A stretch of DNA of 64,000 nucleotides, from NCBI RefSeq assembly GCF_024752025.1, contig NZ_JANTPU010000001.1:682001-746000 (forward strand). Reading direction: 5' to 3'. This document shows positions 55,956-64,000 of this stretch, one piece after another. This DNA is from Pseudidiomarina sp. CB1 (GTDB lineage Bacteria > Pseudomonadota > Gammaproteobacteria > Enterobacterales > Alteromonadaceae). The translations under genes and the position numbers were made by a program. Within the stretch, counting starts at the first letter, position 1; the number at the start of each line of letters is the position of its first letter. A model generated the notes under the pieces. It ran no database searches, was not told the origin of the DNA, and saw only the letters and a program-made list of their open reading frames with translations.

Positions 55956-56330
55956 ATGTCAAAAATGATGAAAATCATTTTAATCGGGTTTGTTATCTAC
56001 CTTGGGATAACTGCGCTTATTCTCGCTGTCTATCAAGCCGACCCCGACAATATGAGTTGGCAAGAGCGCGAAACTTTTAACCTGAAGCAAATTGGTCGTC
56101 TTGACTTAGGTATCCCTAAAGAAGAGGTGATTCGCTTGCTAGGTTCGCCAGATATTAGTGAAGCCAAGGCCACTAATGGTGGCGAGGAATTGCTCATTCT
56201 GTTCTATCGCACACACCACGTGAAGTCCGATGGCATCACCACCCGCGACGAATGCACACCGTTACTGTTTAAAAACGGTTCACTCATCGCTTGGGGCGCC
56301 GATGCTTACGAAGATTATCAAGAGTTCTAA
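55956..56330 (+). CDS. DUF3192 family membrane-anchored protein
   Basis: Function unknown. The 124-residue product has an N-terminal membrane helix (about 5-27, MKIILIGFVIYLGITALILAVY) and a periplasmic domain with LKQIGRLDLGIPKEEVIRLLGSPDISEAK, which resembles the BamE/OmlA (SmpA) type fold in which a glycine-leucine loop precedes a helix. GAGG precedes the ATG. The gene is 19 bp behind ppnN in the same direction and 9 bp from the convergent rlmM. There is no lipobox cysteine after the helix, so it is probably anchored by the helix itself. Confidence 0.75.
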   Translation: MSKMMKIILIGFVIYLGITALILAVYQADPDNMSWQERETFNLKQIGRLDLGIPKEEVIRLLGSPDISEAKATNGGEELLILFYRTHHVKSDGITTRDECTPLLFKNGSLIAWGADAYEDYQEF

Positions 56331-56339
56331 ACGAAACAG

Positions 56340-57431
56340 CTATAACCAACGAATGTGGACAGTGATCTCTTCACGATCGTGATAGAGCTGTTTCGCCTGT
56401 AATTCAAACTTACCGCGGCCGTGTTCTTGTAAGGTTTCTTTGATGTGCTGGAGGTACTCAGCGACCGCCGCGTACCGACGCTTCATTGGCAACTTCAGGT
56501 TGAAAATAGCTTCCTTACAGTCCCCTTCAAGTAACCAGTCTGTCATCAACTCACCAACGCGCGCAGGTTTTTCAACCATATCGCAGACCAACCAGGTGAC
56601 ATTCTTCTTTTTCGGCCGAAATTTAAAACCATCTTCTTGAATGTGTTTTACCTGACCTGTATCCATCAGCGTTGCCGCCATTGGACCGTTATCGACCGCT
56701 TGCACCATCATTCCGCGACGCACGAGTTGATAGGTCCAGCCACCTGGCGCGGCGCCAAGGTCAACCGCATTCATACCTGAGGAGACTCGCTCTTCACGCT
56801 CGTGAGCCGGAACAAAAACTTGAAATGCCTCGTCGAGCTTCAACGTTGAGCGACTTGGCGCATCACCAGGCATGCGCAAGCGCGGAATGCCCATGAGCCA
56901 AGGTGATTGGTTAAAACTATAAGAAAAACCAAGCACAACTTCACTATTACTGATAAAAAACGCATGCAACGTCGGTCGCCGATCACTCTCCTTGGCAGTC
57001 ATCCACCCCGCTCGGCGTAAGCCTTGACGCAATGGCACGGTAAACTTCCGACAAAATTTGGAAAGTTCTTTGCCAACGTTGGTGTCAGGCGTTTCAACGC
57101 GCAGGGAGCCCGCAGGTTTCACGCCCGCAAAGTTTTCTTGCACCGTTTCATCAAGCAAGGCGAGCTGTAACGCGGATACACGGTCTTGACTAGGTAGGTC
57201 TTTCACTTCGGCAAGAATGGCAATGAATTGACGGGTAAAAATCAGCTCGTTGAGTACTAATTTTTTCGCCAAATGCTCGGCTTCTTCCGCAGCACAGCGA
57301 TAGATCACATAGCCCTGTTGCGCTTGGGTCTGACAATAGCCATAACTGCCAAGTAAACCAGTTTTCTCTTGGAGTTCCGCCGCACAATCGCTCTCAAAGC
57401 CAGGACGGCAATAGGCAATAATTCCACTCAT
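56340..57431 (-). CDS. rlmM: 23S rRNA (cytidine-2498-2'-O)-methyltransferase RlmM
   Basis: SAM-dependent 2'-O-methylation of C2498 in 23S rRNA. The 363 residues have an N-terminal THUMP-like domain (about 1-165) and a Rossmann methyltransferase with the SAM motif AVDLGAAPGGWTYQLVRRG (about 222-240), the LVCDMVEKPARV acidic loop and the lysine-rich LKLPMKRRYA (catalytic K). The KDKE-type catalytic set is visible in these segments. It is 26 bp downstream of the hydrolase gene; in E. coli it follows ygdD and gcvA, and gcvA lies just upstream here too. Length is near the E. coli protein (366). Confidence 0.95.
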   Translation of the reverse strand: MSGIIAYCRPGFESDCAAELQEKTGLLGSYGYCQTQAQQGYVIYRCAAEEAEHLAKKLVLNELIFTRQFIAILAEVKDLPSQDRVSALQLALLDETVQENFAGVKPAGSLRVETPDTNVGKELSKFCRKFTVPLRQGLRRAGWMTAKESDRRPTLHAFFISNSEVVLGFSYSFNQSPWLMGIPRLRMPGDAPSRSTLKLDEAFQVFVPAHEREERVSSGMNAVDLGAAPGGWTYQLVRRGMMVQAVDNGPMAATLMDTGQVKHIQEDGFKFRPKKKNVTWLVCDMVEKPARVGELMTDWLLEGDCKEAIFNLKLPMKRRYAAVAEYLQHIKETLQEHGRGKFELQAKQLYHDREEITVHIRWL

Positions 57432-57457
57432 TAAATTGTTCGTCCTTTGTTTAAGGT

Positions 57458-58090
57458 TCAGGCGTGTTGTGCAATAAAGTCACAAACGCGGTCAATCGCT
57501 GTTTGCCAAACTTCACGGCGCTCAACGCCGCTGCGCTTGGTGGGTTCGAAGCTGTGATCGCCATGGGCGAGCCACTGCACCGCAACATTCGCTGGTAAGC
57601 TGTATTCTGCCACTTCCGCTGGCTTGCCAAAACCATCGCGCTCGCCTTGTAAAATAAGGTTCTGAGTGCAGTGGTTCTGTAAATCGTCAAGACGTAACTT
57701 GTCGGGCTTTCCCAACGGATGGAACGGGTAACCTAGGCCAATGGCCCCCTTTGCCTCGACGCTATCTGCAATCCGAAAGGCAACGCGTGCCCCCATCGAC
57801 TTGCCCATAACATACAGAGGCTTATCATCTTCAAATTGCGCAGCTACGGTCTGCATGCAGTGTTCAAGCTGAGGCATCGGATTCGGTGGGCGTCGTACGC
57901 CCGAATCCATAAACTTCTGCCAATAAGGGAAGTTGAAACGCACAATGTCAATATCGTGCAACGCCAAACCCAAGGCAAAATACTGCATGAAATCGCTTTG
58001 TAAGCCAGCGCCGGCGCCATGAGCAAACAACACTCGTATCTTGCCATCAGGATTATCACGATGTATAGCTACGCGTTGTGCATCACTCAT
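57458..58090 (-). CDS. Small alpha/beta hydrolase (Tex30/KANL3-like)
   Basis: Serine hydrolase of unknown substrate. From ATG 58090 it has 210 residues; an AAGAGG lies six bases upstream, and a frame seven codons longer is less likely. The oxyanion region is LFAHGAGAGLQSDFMQ (21-36), the nucleophile Ser98 is in YVMGKSMGARVAF, and late residues LILQGERDGFG (Asp) and AHGDHSF (His) complete the triad. Such proteins are small dienelactone-hydrolase-like enzymes; no substrate can be named. The gene overlaps gcvA by 8 bp and takes the position held by ygdD in E. coli. Confidence 0.83.
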   Translation of the reverse strand: MSDAQRVAIHRDNPDGKIRVLFAHGAGAGLQSDFMQYFALGLALHDIDIVRFNFPYWQKFMDSGVRRPPNPMPQLEHCMQTVAAQFEDDKPLYVMGKSMGARVAFRIADSVEAKGAIGLGYPFHPLGKPDKLRLDDLQNHCTQNLILQGERDGFGKPAEVAEYSLPANVAVQWLAHGDHSFEPTKRSGVERREVWQTAIDRVCDFIAQHA

Positions 58091-58982
58091 AGGCATCCTC
58101 TTCCTCTTCAACCACTTTCAACAGCCAGTTGCGAAAGGTGGCGATTTTACCTATTTCTGACTGAGAGTCACGACAAACCAGATAAAAAGATTTCTCGCGC
58201 GGCAACACTTCGGGGAACAGTTGAATGAGATGCCCAGCATCAATTTCAGGCTTCACCAAAACATTATTCGCCAAAGCAATGCCTTGCCCATGCACAGCGG
58301 CTTTAAGTGCTAAGTTCGAATGGCTAAACACGGGACCATTGTCGCCTTTGTTTTTATCAATCCCCACCAGCTTGAACCAATCTTTCCATGCATTGCGCGT
58401 TTCGTCATGCAACAAGGTGTGATCGAGTAAATCCTTCGGTTCGCGCAATGGTTTGGTGCCGTTCAGCAGCAAGGGTGAGCACACTGGTAATAAATACTCG
58501 TTATGTAACTTGTAGGCTTTTAGCCCGGGCCACTTACCCGCACCATAGTAAATCGCAACATCAACATCGTCCGTTAATGAACCATCTACTTCATCCACCG
58601 CGCGGATACGTACGTCAATTTCTGGATAGGCTTCGCGGAAGCGACTTAGCCGTGGCACAAACCACAGGATAGCAAAACTCGGGGGCAGACTGATCGTCAG
58701 CGAGCCCCGCTCCGAGGCGCTTTTCAAGCGTTCGGTCGCTTGTACTAAATGATCAAAGATTTCTTTTAGTTCAAGAAAATAGGTCTGCCCTTCGGGGGTC
58801 AAGAGCAGTGAGCGGTTACGGCGGATAAAGAGCTTTACCCCCAAGAACTCCTCGAGCCCTTTCACTTGATGACTAACCGCAGCTTGCGTAACAAAAAGTT
58901 CGTCTGCAGCGCGGGTAAAACTCAGGTGCCGCGCTGCAGCTTCAAAAGCTTTTAGTGCATTTAATGGGGGTAATTTTCTCAT
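58083..58982 (-). CDS. gcvA: LysR-type transcriptional regulator, GcvA-like
   Basis: In E. coli GcvA controls the glycine cleavage operon (gcvTHP) with GcvR. The 299 residues have an N-terminal LysR helix-turn-helix (about 1-65, LPPLNALKAFEAAARHLSFT and TQAAVSHQVKGLEEFLG) and a two-lobe effector domain (about 90-295). This head is very close to GcvA. It lies 10 bp after the last gene of the valine operon in the same direction, so it may be co-transcribed with it. Position before rlmM supports gcvA, though another GcvA-family regulator of nearby catabolic genes cannot be excluded. Confidence 0.88.
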   Translation of the reverse strand: MRKLPPLNALKAFEAAARHLSFTRAADELFVTQAAVSHQVKGLEEFLGVKLFIRRNRSLLLTPEGQTYFLELKEIFDHLVQATERLKSASERGSLTISLPPSFAILWFVPRLSRFREAYPEIDVRIRAVDEVDGSLTDDVDVAIYYGAGKWPGLKAYKLHNEYLLPVCSPLLLNGTKPLREPKDLLDHTLLHDETRNAWKDWFKLVGIDKNKGDNGPVFSHSNLALKAAVHGQGIALANNVLVKPEIDAGHLIQLFPEVLPREKSFYLVCRDSQSEIGKIATFRNWLLKVVEEEEDAYE

Positions 58983-58992
58983 TATCTTCCGG

Positions 58993-59757
58993 TTAGAGTC
59001 GGACGCCTCCGTCTATTTCTATCACACGACCACTGAAAAAGTCATTTTCAATGATGTAACGTGCACTATGCGCAATCTCGTCCGGCTGGCCCCAACGGCG
59101 CAGTGGCACCATGCTTAGCGCACGTTCGATAGCTTCAGGCTTCATCGCTGCAGTCATTGGCGTTTCGATAAAGCCCGGCGCAATCGCGCCACAACGGATA
59201 CCGAAACGGCCCAACTCACGCGCCCAAGTCACAGTCATAGCGACCACGCCAGCTTTGGTCGCGGCATAGTTCGTTTGGCCAATATTACCGGCCCGAGCGA
59301 CACTGGAAATATTAATGATGACGCCACCATTACCTGCTTTTGCCATATGCGCCGACGCTTCGCGCCCGCACAAAAAGCTCCCGGTGAGGTTAACGTCGAG
59401 CACTGATTGGAATTGCTGCAATGGCATCTTGTGCGTGATCTCGCCGTCTTTGCATTTAATTAGCATGCCGTCGCGCAAGATACCTGCGTTGTTGATGAGT
59501 ACATTAATGGCACCGAAGTCGGCAACGATGCTATCAAAAACAGCTTCTACGGCCTCTTCATCAGTGACATTGGCCACATAGCCTTTGACTTGCTTAGCGC
59601 CCTTGTCTTGGCAAATCTGCTCGGCTTCACTCAAGGTTTCTTGATTCATGTCGATCAGTGCTAACGCTGCACCTGCAGCGGCAAAATGCTCAGCCATAGC
59701 GCGGCCTAGCCCTTGAGCGCCACCGGTAATCACAATCGTGCTTTTTGCTAATTCCAT
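58993..59757 (-). CDS. SDR-family 3-hydroxyacyl-CoA dehydrogenase (IvdG-like)
   Basis: Short-chain dehydrogenase; by context probably oxidises 3-hydroxy-2-methylbutyryl-CoA in isoleucine degradation. The 254 residues show the cofactor motif TGGAQGLGRAMAEHF (12-26), NNAGILRDGML (about 88) and the catalytic triad Ser in IINISSVARAGN, Tyr and Lys in TNYAATKAGV (about 158-167), ending in VIEIDGGVRL. It is the last structural gene of the operon, 9 bp after mmsB. As I recall, marine Alteromonadales carry such a gene in ivd operons at this place. FabG itself is less likely because no other fatty acid genes are near. Confidence 0.85.
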   Translation of the reverse strand: MELAKSTIVITGGAQGLGRAMAEHFAAAGAALALIDMNQETLSEAEQICQDKGAKQVKGYVANVTDEEAVEAVFDSIVADFGAINVLINNAGILRDGMLIKCKDGEITHKMPLQQFQSVLDVNLTGSFLCGREASAHMAKAGNGGVIINISSVARAGNIGQTNYAATKAGVVAMTVTWARELGRFGIRCGAIAPGFIETPMTAAMKPEAIERALSMVPLRRWGQPDEIAHSARYIIENDFFSGRVIEIDGGVRL

Positions 59758-59766
59758 CGAATACTC

Positions 59767-60663
59767 CTACTTCTTCATTTGTGGCGTAACATACTTGAAA
59801 ATGCTCGAAAAGTCTTCTCGACCATGACCAAGTTGCGCCCAACTACGATAAAGGTTCAGCGTCAGTGAGCCCATAGGCGTACTCGCACCACAACGCAGGG
59901 CGGCTTGTTGCGCTAAGCCTAAATCCTTCGCCATCAGGTCAACCAAAAAGCCACCTTGATAATCATTGCTTGATGGCACGCCGTCCATCACTCCAGGGCA
60001 CGGGTTGTATACTTCAAGGGTCCAATTGCGACCTGAGCTTTGTAACATGATTTCTGACAATACTTTCGGATCAAGACCATGCGCAATACCGAGTTGCAAT
60101 GCTTCAGAAGTTCCCGCCATTAATACCGACAACAGCATGTTGTTGCAGATCTTAGCGACTTGTCCGGCACCGGCATCGCCCGCACGAAAGACATTCTTGC
60201 CCATGCCGTTGAGGACATTGCGCGCTTCGTCCACGGCACTCTCGTCGCCGCCGCAAATAAAGGTCAAGGTACCTGCTTTCGCACCACCGACACCGCCTGA
60301 GACTGGCGCATCAATAAAACGAATACCATGGGCCGCAAGCTCAGTACTTAATTTACGAGCTGTTTCAGCACTGATGGTGCTGCAATCAATCACTAACGTC
60401 CCTTGACTCAACTTATGCTGCAGGCCCTGCTCGCCCAAATACACGGCTTCGACATGATGGTCAGCAGGCAGCATCGAGATCACGAAATCCGCACCCTCGG
60501 CCACGTCTACTAACTGCTGAGCTACGCCGCAACCTGCTTCGCGCGCTTGCGCTAAAGCTGCGTCTGATAAATCGAAAACCGTTACCTGATGACCGGCTTT
60601 AACAAGGTTGGCAGCCATCGGGCCGCCCATGTTGCCAAGTCCAATAAATCCAACTTTTGCCAT
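59767..60663 (-). CDS. mmsB: 3-hydroxyisobutyrate dehydrogenase
   Basis: NAD-dependent oxidation of 3-hydroxyisobutyrate to methylmalonate semialdehyde in valine degradation. From ATG 60663 (GGGGAAG upstream) the protein has 298 residues: KVGFIGLGNMGGPMAANLVKAGHQV at the start is the nucleotide fold with glycines 8, 10 and 13, the substrate signature DAPVSGGVGGAKAGTL lies at about 115-130, and the catalytic lysine is in VAKICNNMLL (about 168-177). The frame is open 23 codons upstream, inside the preceding gene. It is flanked by the hydrolase and SDR genes of the same pathway. Confidence 0.93.
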   Translation of the reverse strand: MAKVGFIGLGNMGGPMAANLVKAGHQVTVFDLSDAALAQAREAGCGVAQQLVDVAEGADFVISMLPADHHVEAVYLGEQGLQHKLSQGTLVIDCSTISAETARKLSTELAAHGIRFIDAPVSGGVGGAKAGTLTFICGGDESAVDEARNVLNGMGKNVFRAGDAGAGQVAKICNNMLLSVLMAGTSEALQLGIAHGLDPKVLSEIMLQSSGRNWTLEVYNPCPGVMDGVPSSNDYQGGFLVDLMAKDLGLAQQAALRCGASTPMGSLTLNLYRSWAQLGHGREDFSSIFKYVTPQMKK

Positions 60664-60689
60664 TGTTCTTCCCCTTTTCTCTGCTCGAG

Positions 60690-61811
60690 TTAGCGACCTA
60701 GGTCCGCCAAAGGATGTTCTTCTTGCGCCCACGGCGAAGTGAAAAATGCATCAACCTCTTCAGCATCGACTACACCGACGTTGGCATGTTGCCACTTGGG
60801 TTGTTTATCTTTATCAATCAATAGCGCGCGAATACCCTCGGCAAAATCACCACGCGTGGCACACTTCACCGACAGTGTCAGTTCTAAGCGGAAACAATCT
60901 GCTAACTGTAGATCTTTACCAAGGTGCAGTTGGTTCCAGACGATGTGGGCCGTCATCGGACAACCTTGCGCTAAGGTTTTCGCTGCCCGGCTGAGCCACT
61001 TATCGTCGCTCTCAACCGCAGTGATAGCGGCAACCACTGATTCAATGTCAGCACCACCCGTCAACTCTTTGATCAAAGCGTGGTGCTGCTCTACTTGCCC
61101 TGCTGGGCGCAGTTTACTGTCATGTTCACCCACTTGACTCAAGACGTCGGTGACTTTTTGCTGGTTCAAGCTCTGCGTTTCACCCCACTGCACCGCTGCC
61201 AACGCTTCTAATACCTGCTCTTTATGTTCGCGAGCAACAAAATGATCGGCCAACTTCAAAAACAAAGCATCCGTGGCGTTCATATGTGCGCCGGTCAGAC
61301 CTAAGAACAAACCACAGCCTTCTGGCATGCTATTCAAAAAGTGCGTAGCTCCGACATCAGGGTACAAGCCGATGGTAATTTCCGGCATGGCCAACAATGA
61401 GGTTTCGGTCACCACACGATGACTGGCACCATTCATGAGGCCCATGCCACCACCCATGACAATGCCATCGCCCCAAACAATAAACGGCTTTGGAAAGCTA
61501 TGAATGGTGTAATCGAGGCGATACTCTTGGCCAAAAAAATCAGCCACTTCATCGACTAACTCACCGGGTTGCTCTTTCATCGCTTTGTACATGGCAACAA
61601 TGTCGCCACCCGCACAAAAGGCCTTTTCGCCGGCACCTTCAAGCCAAACACAAGCAATGTCATCGTCGCCAGCCCAAGCATCCAACTGCGGTTGCAGCAG
61701 TTGGATCATGTCGAGACTAAGGGCGTTCAGTGACTTCTCTGAATTTAAGCGGGCAATACCAATACGTTTGCCGCTCTCGGTTGCGCGTTCTTCAAATTGC
61801 ACTACGCTCAT
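60690..61811 (-). CDS. 3-hydroxyisobutyryl-CoA hydrolase (HIBCH / IvdE-like)
   Basis: Crotonase-fold thioesterase that releases 3-hydroxyisobutyrate from its CoA ester in valine degradation. The 373 residues are longer than typical enoyl-CoA hydratases (about 260), which marks the HIBCH subgroup. Visible are the oxyanion-hole region AFCAGGDIVAMYKAM (about 65-80), the conserved glycine-rich FIVWGDGIVMGGGMGL and the acidic site SLLAMPEITIGLYPDVGATHFL (about 135-160). It follows the acyl-CoA dehydrogenase by 28 bp and precedes mmsB by 26 bp. The start at 61811 aligns with the family. Confidence 0.92.
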   Translation of the reverse strand: MSVVQFEERATESGKRIGIARLNSEKSLNALSLDMIQLLQPQLDAWAGDDDIACVWLEGAGEKAFCAGGDIVAMYKAMKEQPGELVDEVADFFGQEYRLDYTIHSFPKPFIVWGDGIVMGGGMGLMNGASHRVVTETSLLAMPEITIGLYPDVGATHFLNSMPEGCGLFLGLTGAHMNATDALFLKLADHFVAREHKEQVLEALAAVQWGETQSLNQQKVTDVLSQVGEHDSKLRPAGQVEQHHALIKELTGGADIESVVAAITAVESDDKWLSRAAKTLAQGCPMTAHIVWNQLHLGKDLQLADCFRLELTLSVKCATRGDFAEGIRALLIDKDKQPKWQHANVGVVDAEEVDAFFTSPWAQEEHPLADLGR

Positions 61812-61839
61812 GCAAACTCCCTAGCTACTGAAGCAATGC

Positions 61840-62997
61840 TTACAGAATGGCACGGTCGATGTCAGCCAACAGGCGACGACCAATGATAACCCGCATGATT
61901 TCGTTGGTACCTTCCAAAATCTGGTGTACGCGGACGTCACGCACATGGCGCTCAAGTGGGTATTCTTTGATGTAACCGTAACCACCATGGATCTGCAGTG
62001 CTTCGTTACACACTTGGAAGCCCACATCAGTGGCAAAACGCTTCGCCATCGCACAGTAGGTGGTCTTGTCAGCGTCGTTGTTATCGACTTTAAAGGCCGC
62101 TAAGCGCACCATTTGACGAGCTGCCACGAGTTCAGTGGCCATATCTGCAAGCTTAAACTGTAAGGCTTGGAACTGGCCGATTTCCTTGCCGAACTGCGTA
62201 CGTTCCAACATGTAGTTGCGCGCAGTTTCGAGTGCTGCTTGCGCCGTACCTACCGAACATACAGCGATGTTAATCCGGCCGCCATCAAGGCCCATCATGG
62301 CAAATTTAAAGCCTTCACCTTCGGCGCCAAGTAAATTCGCCGCTGGAATGCGTACGTCTTCAAAGGTCACCAAGCGCGTTGGTTGCGCATTCCAGCCCAT
62401 CTTATCTTCTTTTTTGCCGTAGCTAATACCCGCTGCGTCGGCAGGTACCACAAAGGCGGAAATACCTTTAGGACCAGCTTCGCCGGTACGTGCCATAACC
62501 ACTAATACGTCAGTACTACCGGCACCTGAGATAAACATTTTCGAGCCGTTGATAACGTACTCATCGCCTTCTTTCTTCGCGGTCGTACGCAAGCTGGCTG
62601 CATCAGAACCTGAACCTGGCTCAGTCAGACAGTAGGAACCGAGCTTTTCGCCGGTCACCAATTCTGGTACCCACTGCTCAATCACTTCTGGCTGCGCGAA
62701 AGAGCCGATCATCCAACTCACCATGTTATGAATGGTCATCATCGCAGTGGTTGCGGTGCAACCCATCGCTAGCTGTTCAAAAATCAGCGCTGCGTCGAGG
62801 CGACTCATGCCAAAACCACCCGCCTCTTCTGGGGTGTACATGCCCATAAAGCCCATCTCACCGGCTTTCTTAAAGACTTCGATAGGAAAGTGCGACGTTT
62901 CATCCCACTCTGCCGCATAGGGTGCGAGTTCTTTTTCGGCAAAAGCCTTCGCCGTATCGACAAAGGCCTGCTGGTCATCAGTTAAATTAAAATCCAT
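61840..62997 (-). CDS. Acyl-CoA dehydrogenase, probably isobutyryl-CoA or 2-methylbutyryl-CoA
   Basis: FAD enzyme that forms the alpha-beta double bond in branched-chain acyl-CoA. The 385 residues have the three-domain ACAD layout: N-terminal helices, a beta-barrel with CLTEPGSGSDAASL (about 127-140) and ISGAGSTDVLVVMAR, and a C-terminal helical domain with the FAD-binding QIHGGYGYIKEYPLERHVRD (about 333-352). The catalytic base is Glu362 in LEGTNEIMRVIIG. Neighbours belong to valine breakdown, so isobutyryl-CoA is likely. The gene starts 10 bp after mmsA; the next gene in order, an enoyl-CoA hydratase in relatives, is absent here. Confidence 0.9.
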   Translation of the reverse strand: MDFNLTDDQQAFVDTAKAFAEKELAPYAAEWDETSHFPIEVFKKAGEMGFMGMYTPEEAGGFGMSRLDAALIFEQLAMGCTATTAMMTIHNMVSWMIGSFAQPEVIEQWVPELVTGEKLGSYCLTEPGSGSDAASLRTTAKKEGDEYVINGSKMFISGAGSTDVLVVMARTGEAGPKGISAFVVPADAAGISYGKKEDKMGWNAQPTRLVTFEDVRIPAANLLGAEGEGFKFAMMGLDGGRINIAVCSVGTAQAALETARNYMLERTQFGKEIGQFQALQFKLADMATELVAARQMVRLAAFKVDNNDADKTTYCAMAKRFATDVGFQVCNEALQIHGGYGYIKEYPLERHVRDVRVHQILEGTNEIMRVIIGRRLLADIDRAIL

Positions 62998-63007
62998 GCC
63001 TCACCTC

Positions 63008-64000
63008 TTACTTCAAGTGAATGGTCATATTAGGGCCGCTGGCATCGGCGATATCGCTCTCGAACCAACGTGCAGTAATGGTTTTGGTTTCACTGTAGAA
63101 ACGCACTGCTTGCTTACCGTAGGCGTGCAAATCACCAAAGAACGAGCCTTTCCAACCGGTGAACGAGAAGAACGGCAGTGGTACCGGAATTGGAATATTG
63201 ATCCCCACCTGACCCACTTCAACTTCGTGCTGGTATTTACGTCCCGCAGCGCCGCTAGCGGTGAAGATAGAGGTACCGTTACCGTATGGGTTTGCATTAA
63301 CCAACGCAATGGCTTCTTCAAGCGTTTCGGTGCTGGTCGCACACAGAACTGGGCCAAAGATTTCGTTCTTGTAGATTTCCATGTCCGTTGTCACATCACT
63401 GAACATGGTTGGGCCAACCCAGTTGCCGTTCGGGAAGCCTTCAACTTGGCAGTCACGACCGTCAACCAGCAAGCTGGCGCCTTCAGCTTGGCCTTGCTTA
63501 ATAAAGTTCTCGACGCGCTGCTTCGCTTGCGGGCTGATTAACGGGCCATAGGCCGCGTCTTTATCATTCCATGCGCCAGGACGCACTTTCTTCAACTCTG
63601 CAGCAATCTCTGGGATCCATTCTTTCGCGGCACCAACAAATACCGCCACTGAAATCGCCATACAACGCTGACCGGCAGCACCTACTGAGGCACCAACCAA
63701 GTTGCTGATCACTTGACTCTTCTTGGCATCAGGCATGATTACGCAGTGGTTCTTCGCGCCAGCGAAAGCTTGCACGCGCTTCATGTTCTCGGTACCACGG
63801 CGATAAATGTATTGGCCTACTGGCACTGAACCAACAAACGAAATCGCGCGAACCGCTGGTTCATCAAGAATAAAGTCCACTTGGTCTTTAGCACCATGAA
63901 TCACTTGCAACACGCCCTTCGGCGCGCCAGCTTGCTCAAACAATTCAACTAAGCGTGTTGGCGTTAGTGGATCTTGCTCAGACGGCTTCAGGATAAAGGT
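63008..64000 (-). CDS. mmsA: Methylmalonate-semialdehyde dehydrogenase, C-terminal part (runs off window)
   Basis: CoA-acylating aldehyde dehydrogenase: converts methylmalonate semialdehyde to propionyl-CoA in valine (and inositol) breakdown. About 330 residues lie in the window; the frame stays open to base 64000, so the N-terminus is outside and the TTG at 63943 is only an internal codon. Visible are [15 protein letters not shown], the catalytic cysteine in [14 protein letters not shown], the [19 protein letters not shown] strand and the C-terminal [19 protein letters not shown]-like stretch, all typical of MmsA. It is the first visible gene of the operon, 10 bp before the acyl-CoA dehydrogenase. 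Confidence 0.94.
   Translation of the reverse strand, partial: TFILKPSEQDPLTPTRLVELFEQAGAPKGVLQVIHGAKDQVDFILDEPAVRAISFVGSVPVGQYIYRRGTENMKRVQAFAGAKNHCVIMPDAKKSQVISNLVGASVGAAGQRCMAISVAVFVGAAKEWIPEIAAELKKVRPGAWNDKDAAYGPLISPQAKQRVENFIKQGQAEGASLLVDGRDCQVEGFPNGNWVGPTMFSDVTTDMEIYKNEIFGPVLCATSTETLEEAIALVNANPYGNGTSIFTASGAAGRKYQHEVEVGQVGINIPIPVPLPFFSFTGWKGSFFGDLHAYGKQAVRFYSETKTITARWFESDIADASGPNMTIHLK

Noticed and set aside
63008-63943. mmsA starting at the TTG at 63943
   Set aside because: The frame stays open to the window end and continues with conserved aldehyde dehydrogenase sequence, so the start lies outside.

Overview
This window is a gene-dense bacterial chromosome segment (about 62 protein genes, one tRNA, almost no spacer) from a gammaproteobacterium. 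Gene content and order (rpoE-rseABC, lepAB-rnc-era-recO-pdxJ, rlmD-relA-mazG-pyrG, xerD-dsbC-recJ-prfB-lysS, rpsB-tsf-pyrH-frr-uppS-cdsA-dxr-rseP-bamA-skp-lpxD-fabZ-lpxA-lpxB, truC-yqcC/syd-queF-ppnN, gcvA-rlmM) match marine Alteromonadales; an Idiomarinaceae-like organism is my best guess, but the genus is inferred and not proven. No prophage, insertion sequence, CRISPR array or plasmid gene was seen.

Layout. 1-13.3 kb (minus strand): a long gene train from the envelope-stress sigma factor rpoE and its regulators rseABC, through lepA, lepB, rnc, era, recO and pdxJ, to rlmD, relA, mazG and the start of pyrG. 13.4-18.4 kb: nadB, the oppositely oriented sdhE-ygfX pair, ygfZ-slyD with a strong terminator, and a PLP trans-sulfuration enzyme. 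18.5-21.7 kb: a potassium-channel gene trkH overlapping a shortened KdpD-like kinase and a KdpE-like regulator. 21.8-27.9 kb (minus): lysS, prfB with its programmed +1 frameshift, recJ, a DsbC with a lipobox, and xerD. 28.0 kb: tRNA-Tyr. 28.1-30.9 kb (minus): a three-gene quinone/redox operon. 31.0-45.0 kb (minus): the translation, isoprenoid, phospholipid, outer-membrane-assembly and lipid A super-cluster headed by rpsB. 45.3-49.5 kb (plus): map, glnD, dapD. 49.5-58.1 kb: truC, yqcC, two conserved unknown proteins (DUF3549, DUF3301), an Mpo1-like protein, a GNAT enzyme, syd, queF, ppnN, a DUF3192 protein, rlmM and a hydrolase. 58.1-64.0 kb (minus): gcvA behind a valine/isoleucine degradation operon cut by the window end.

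How it works together. The window holds both the sigma-E module (rpoE-rseABC, with a good sigma-E-type promoter in front) and the protease RseP that releases sigma E, next to bamA, skp and the lpx genes, which are typical sigma-E clients. Translation genes (rpsB, tsf, frr, map, lepA, rnc, era, prfB, lysS) dominate the rest. I did not find a convincing new biological system. The items most worth a second look are the trkH-kinase-regulator operon, the DUF3549/DUF3301 pair, the putative lipoprotein DsbC, the absence of acpS from its usual place, and the absence of an enoyl-CoA hydratase from the valine operon.
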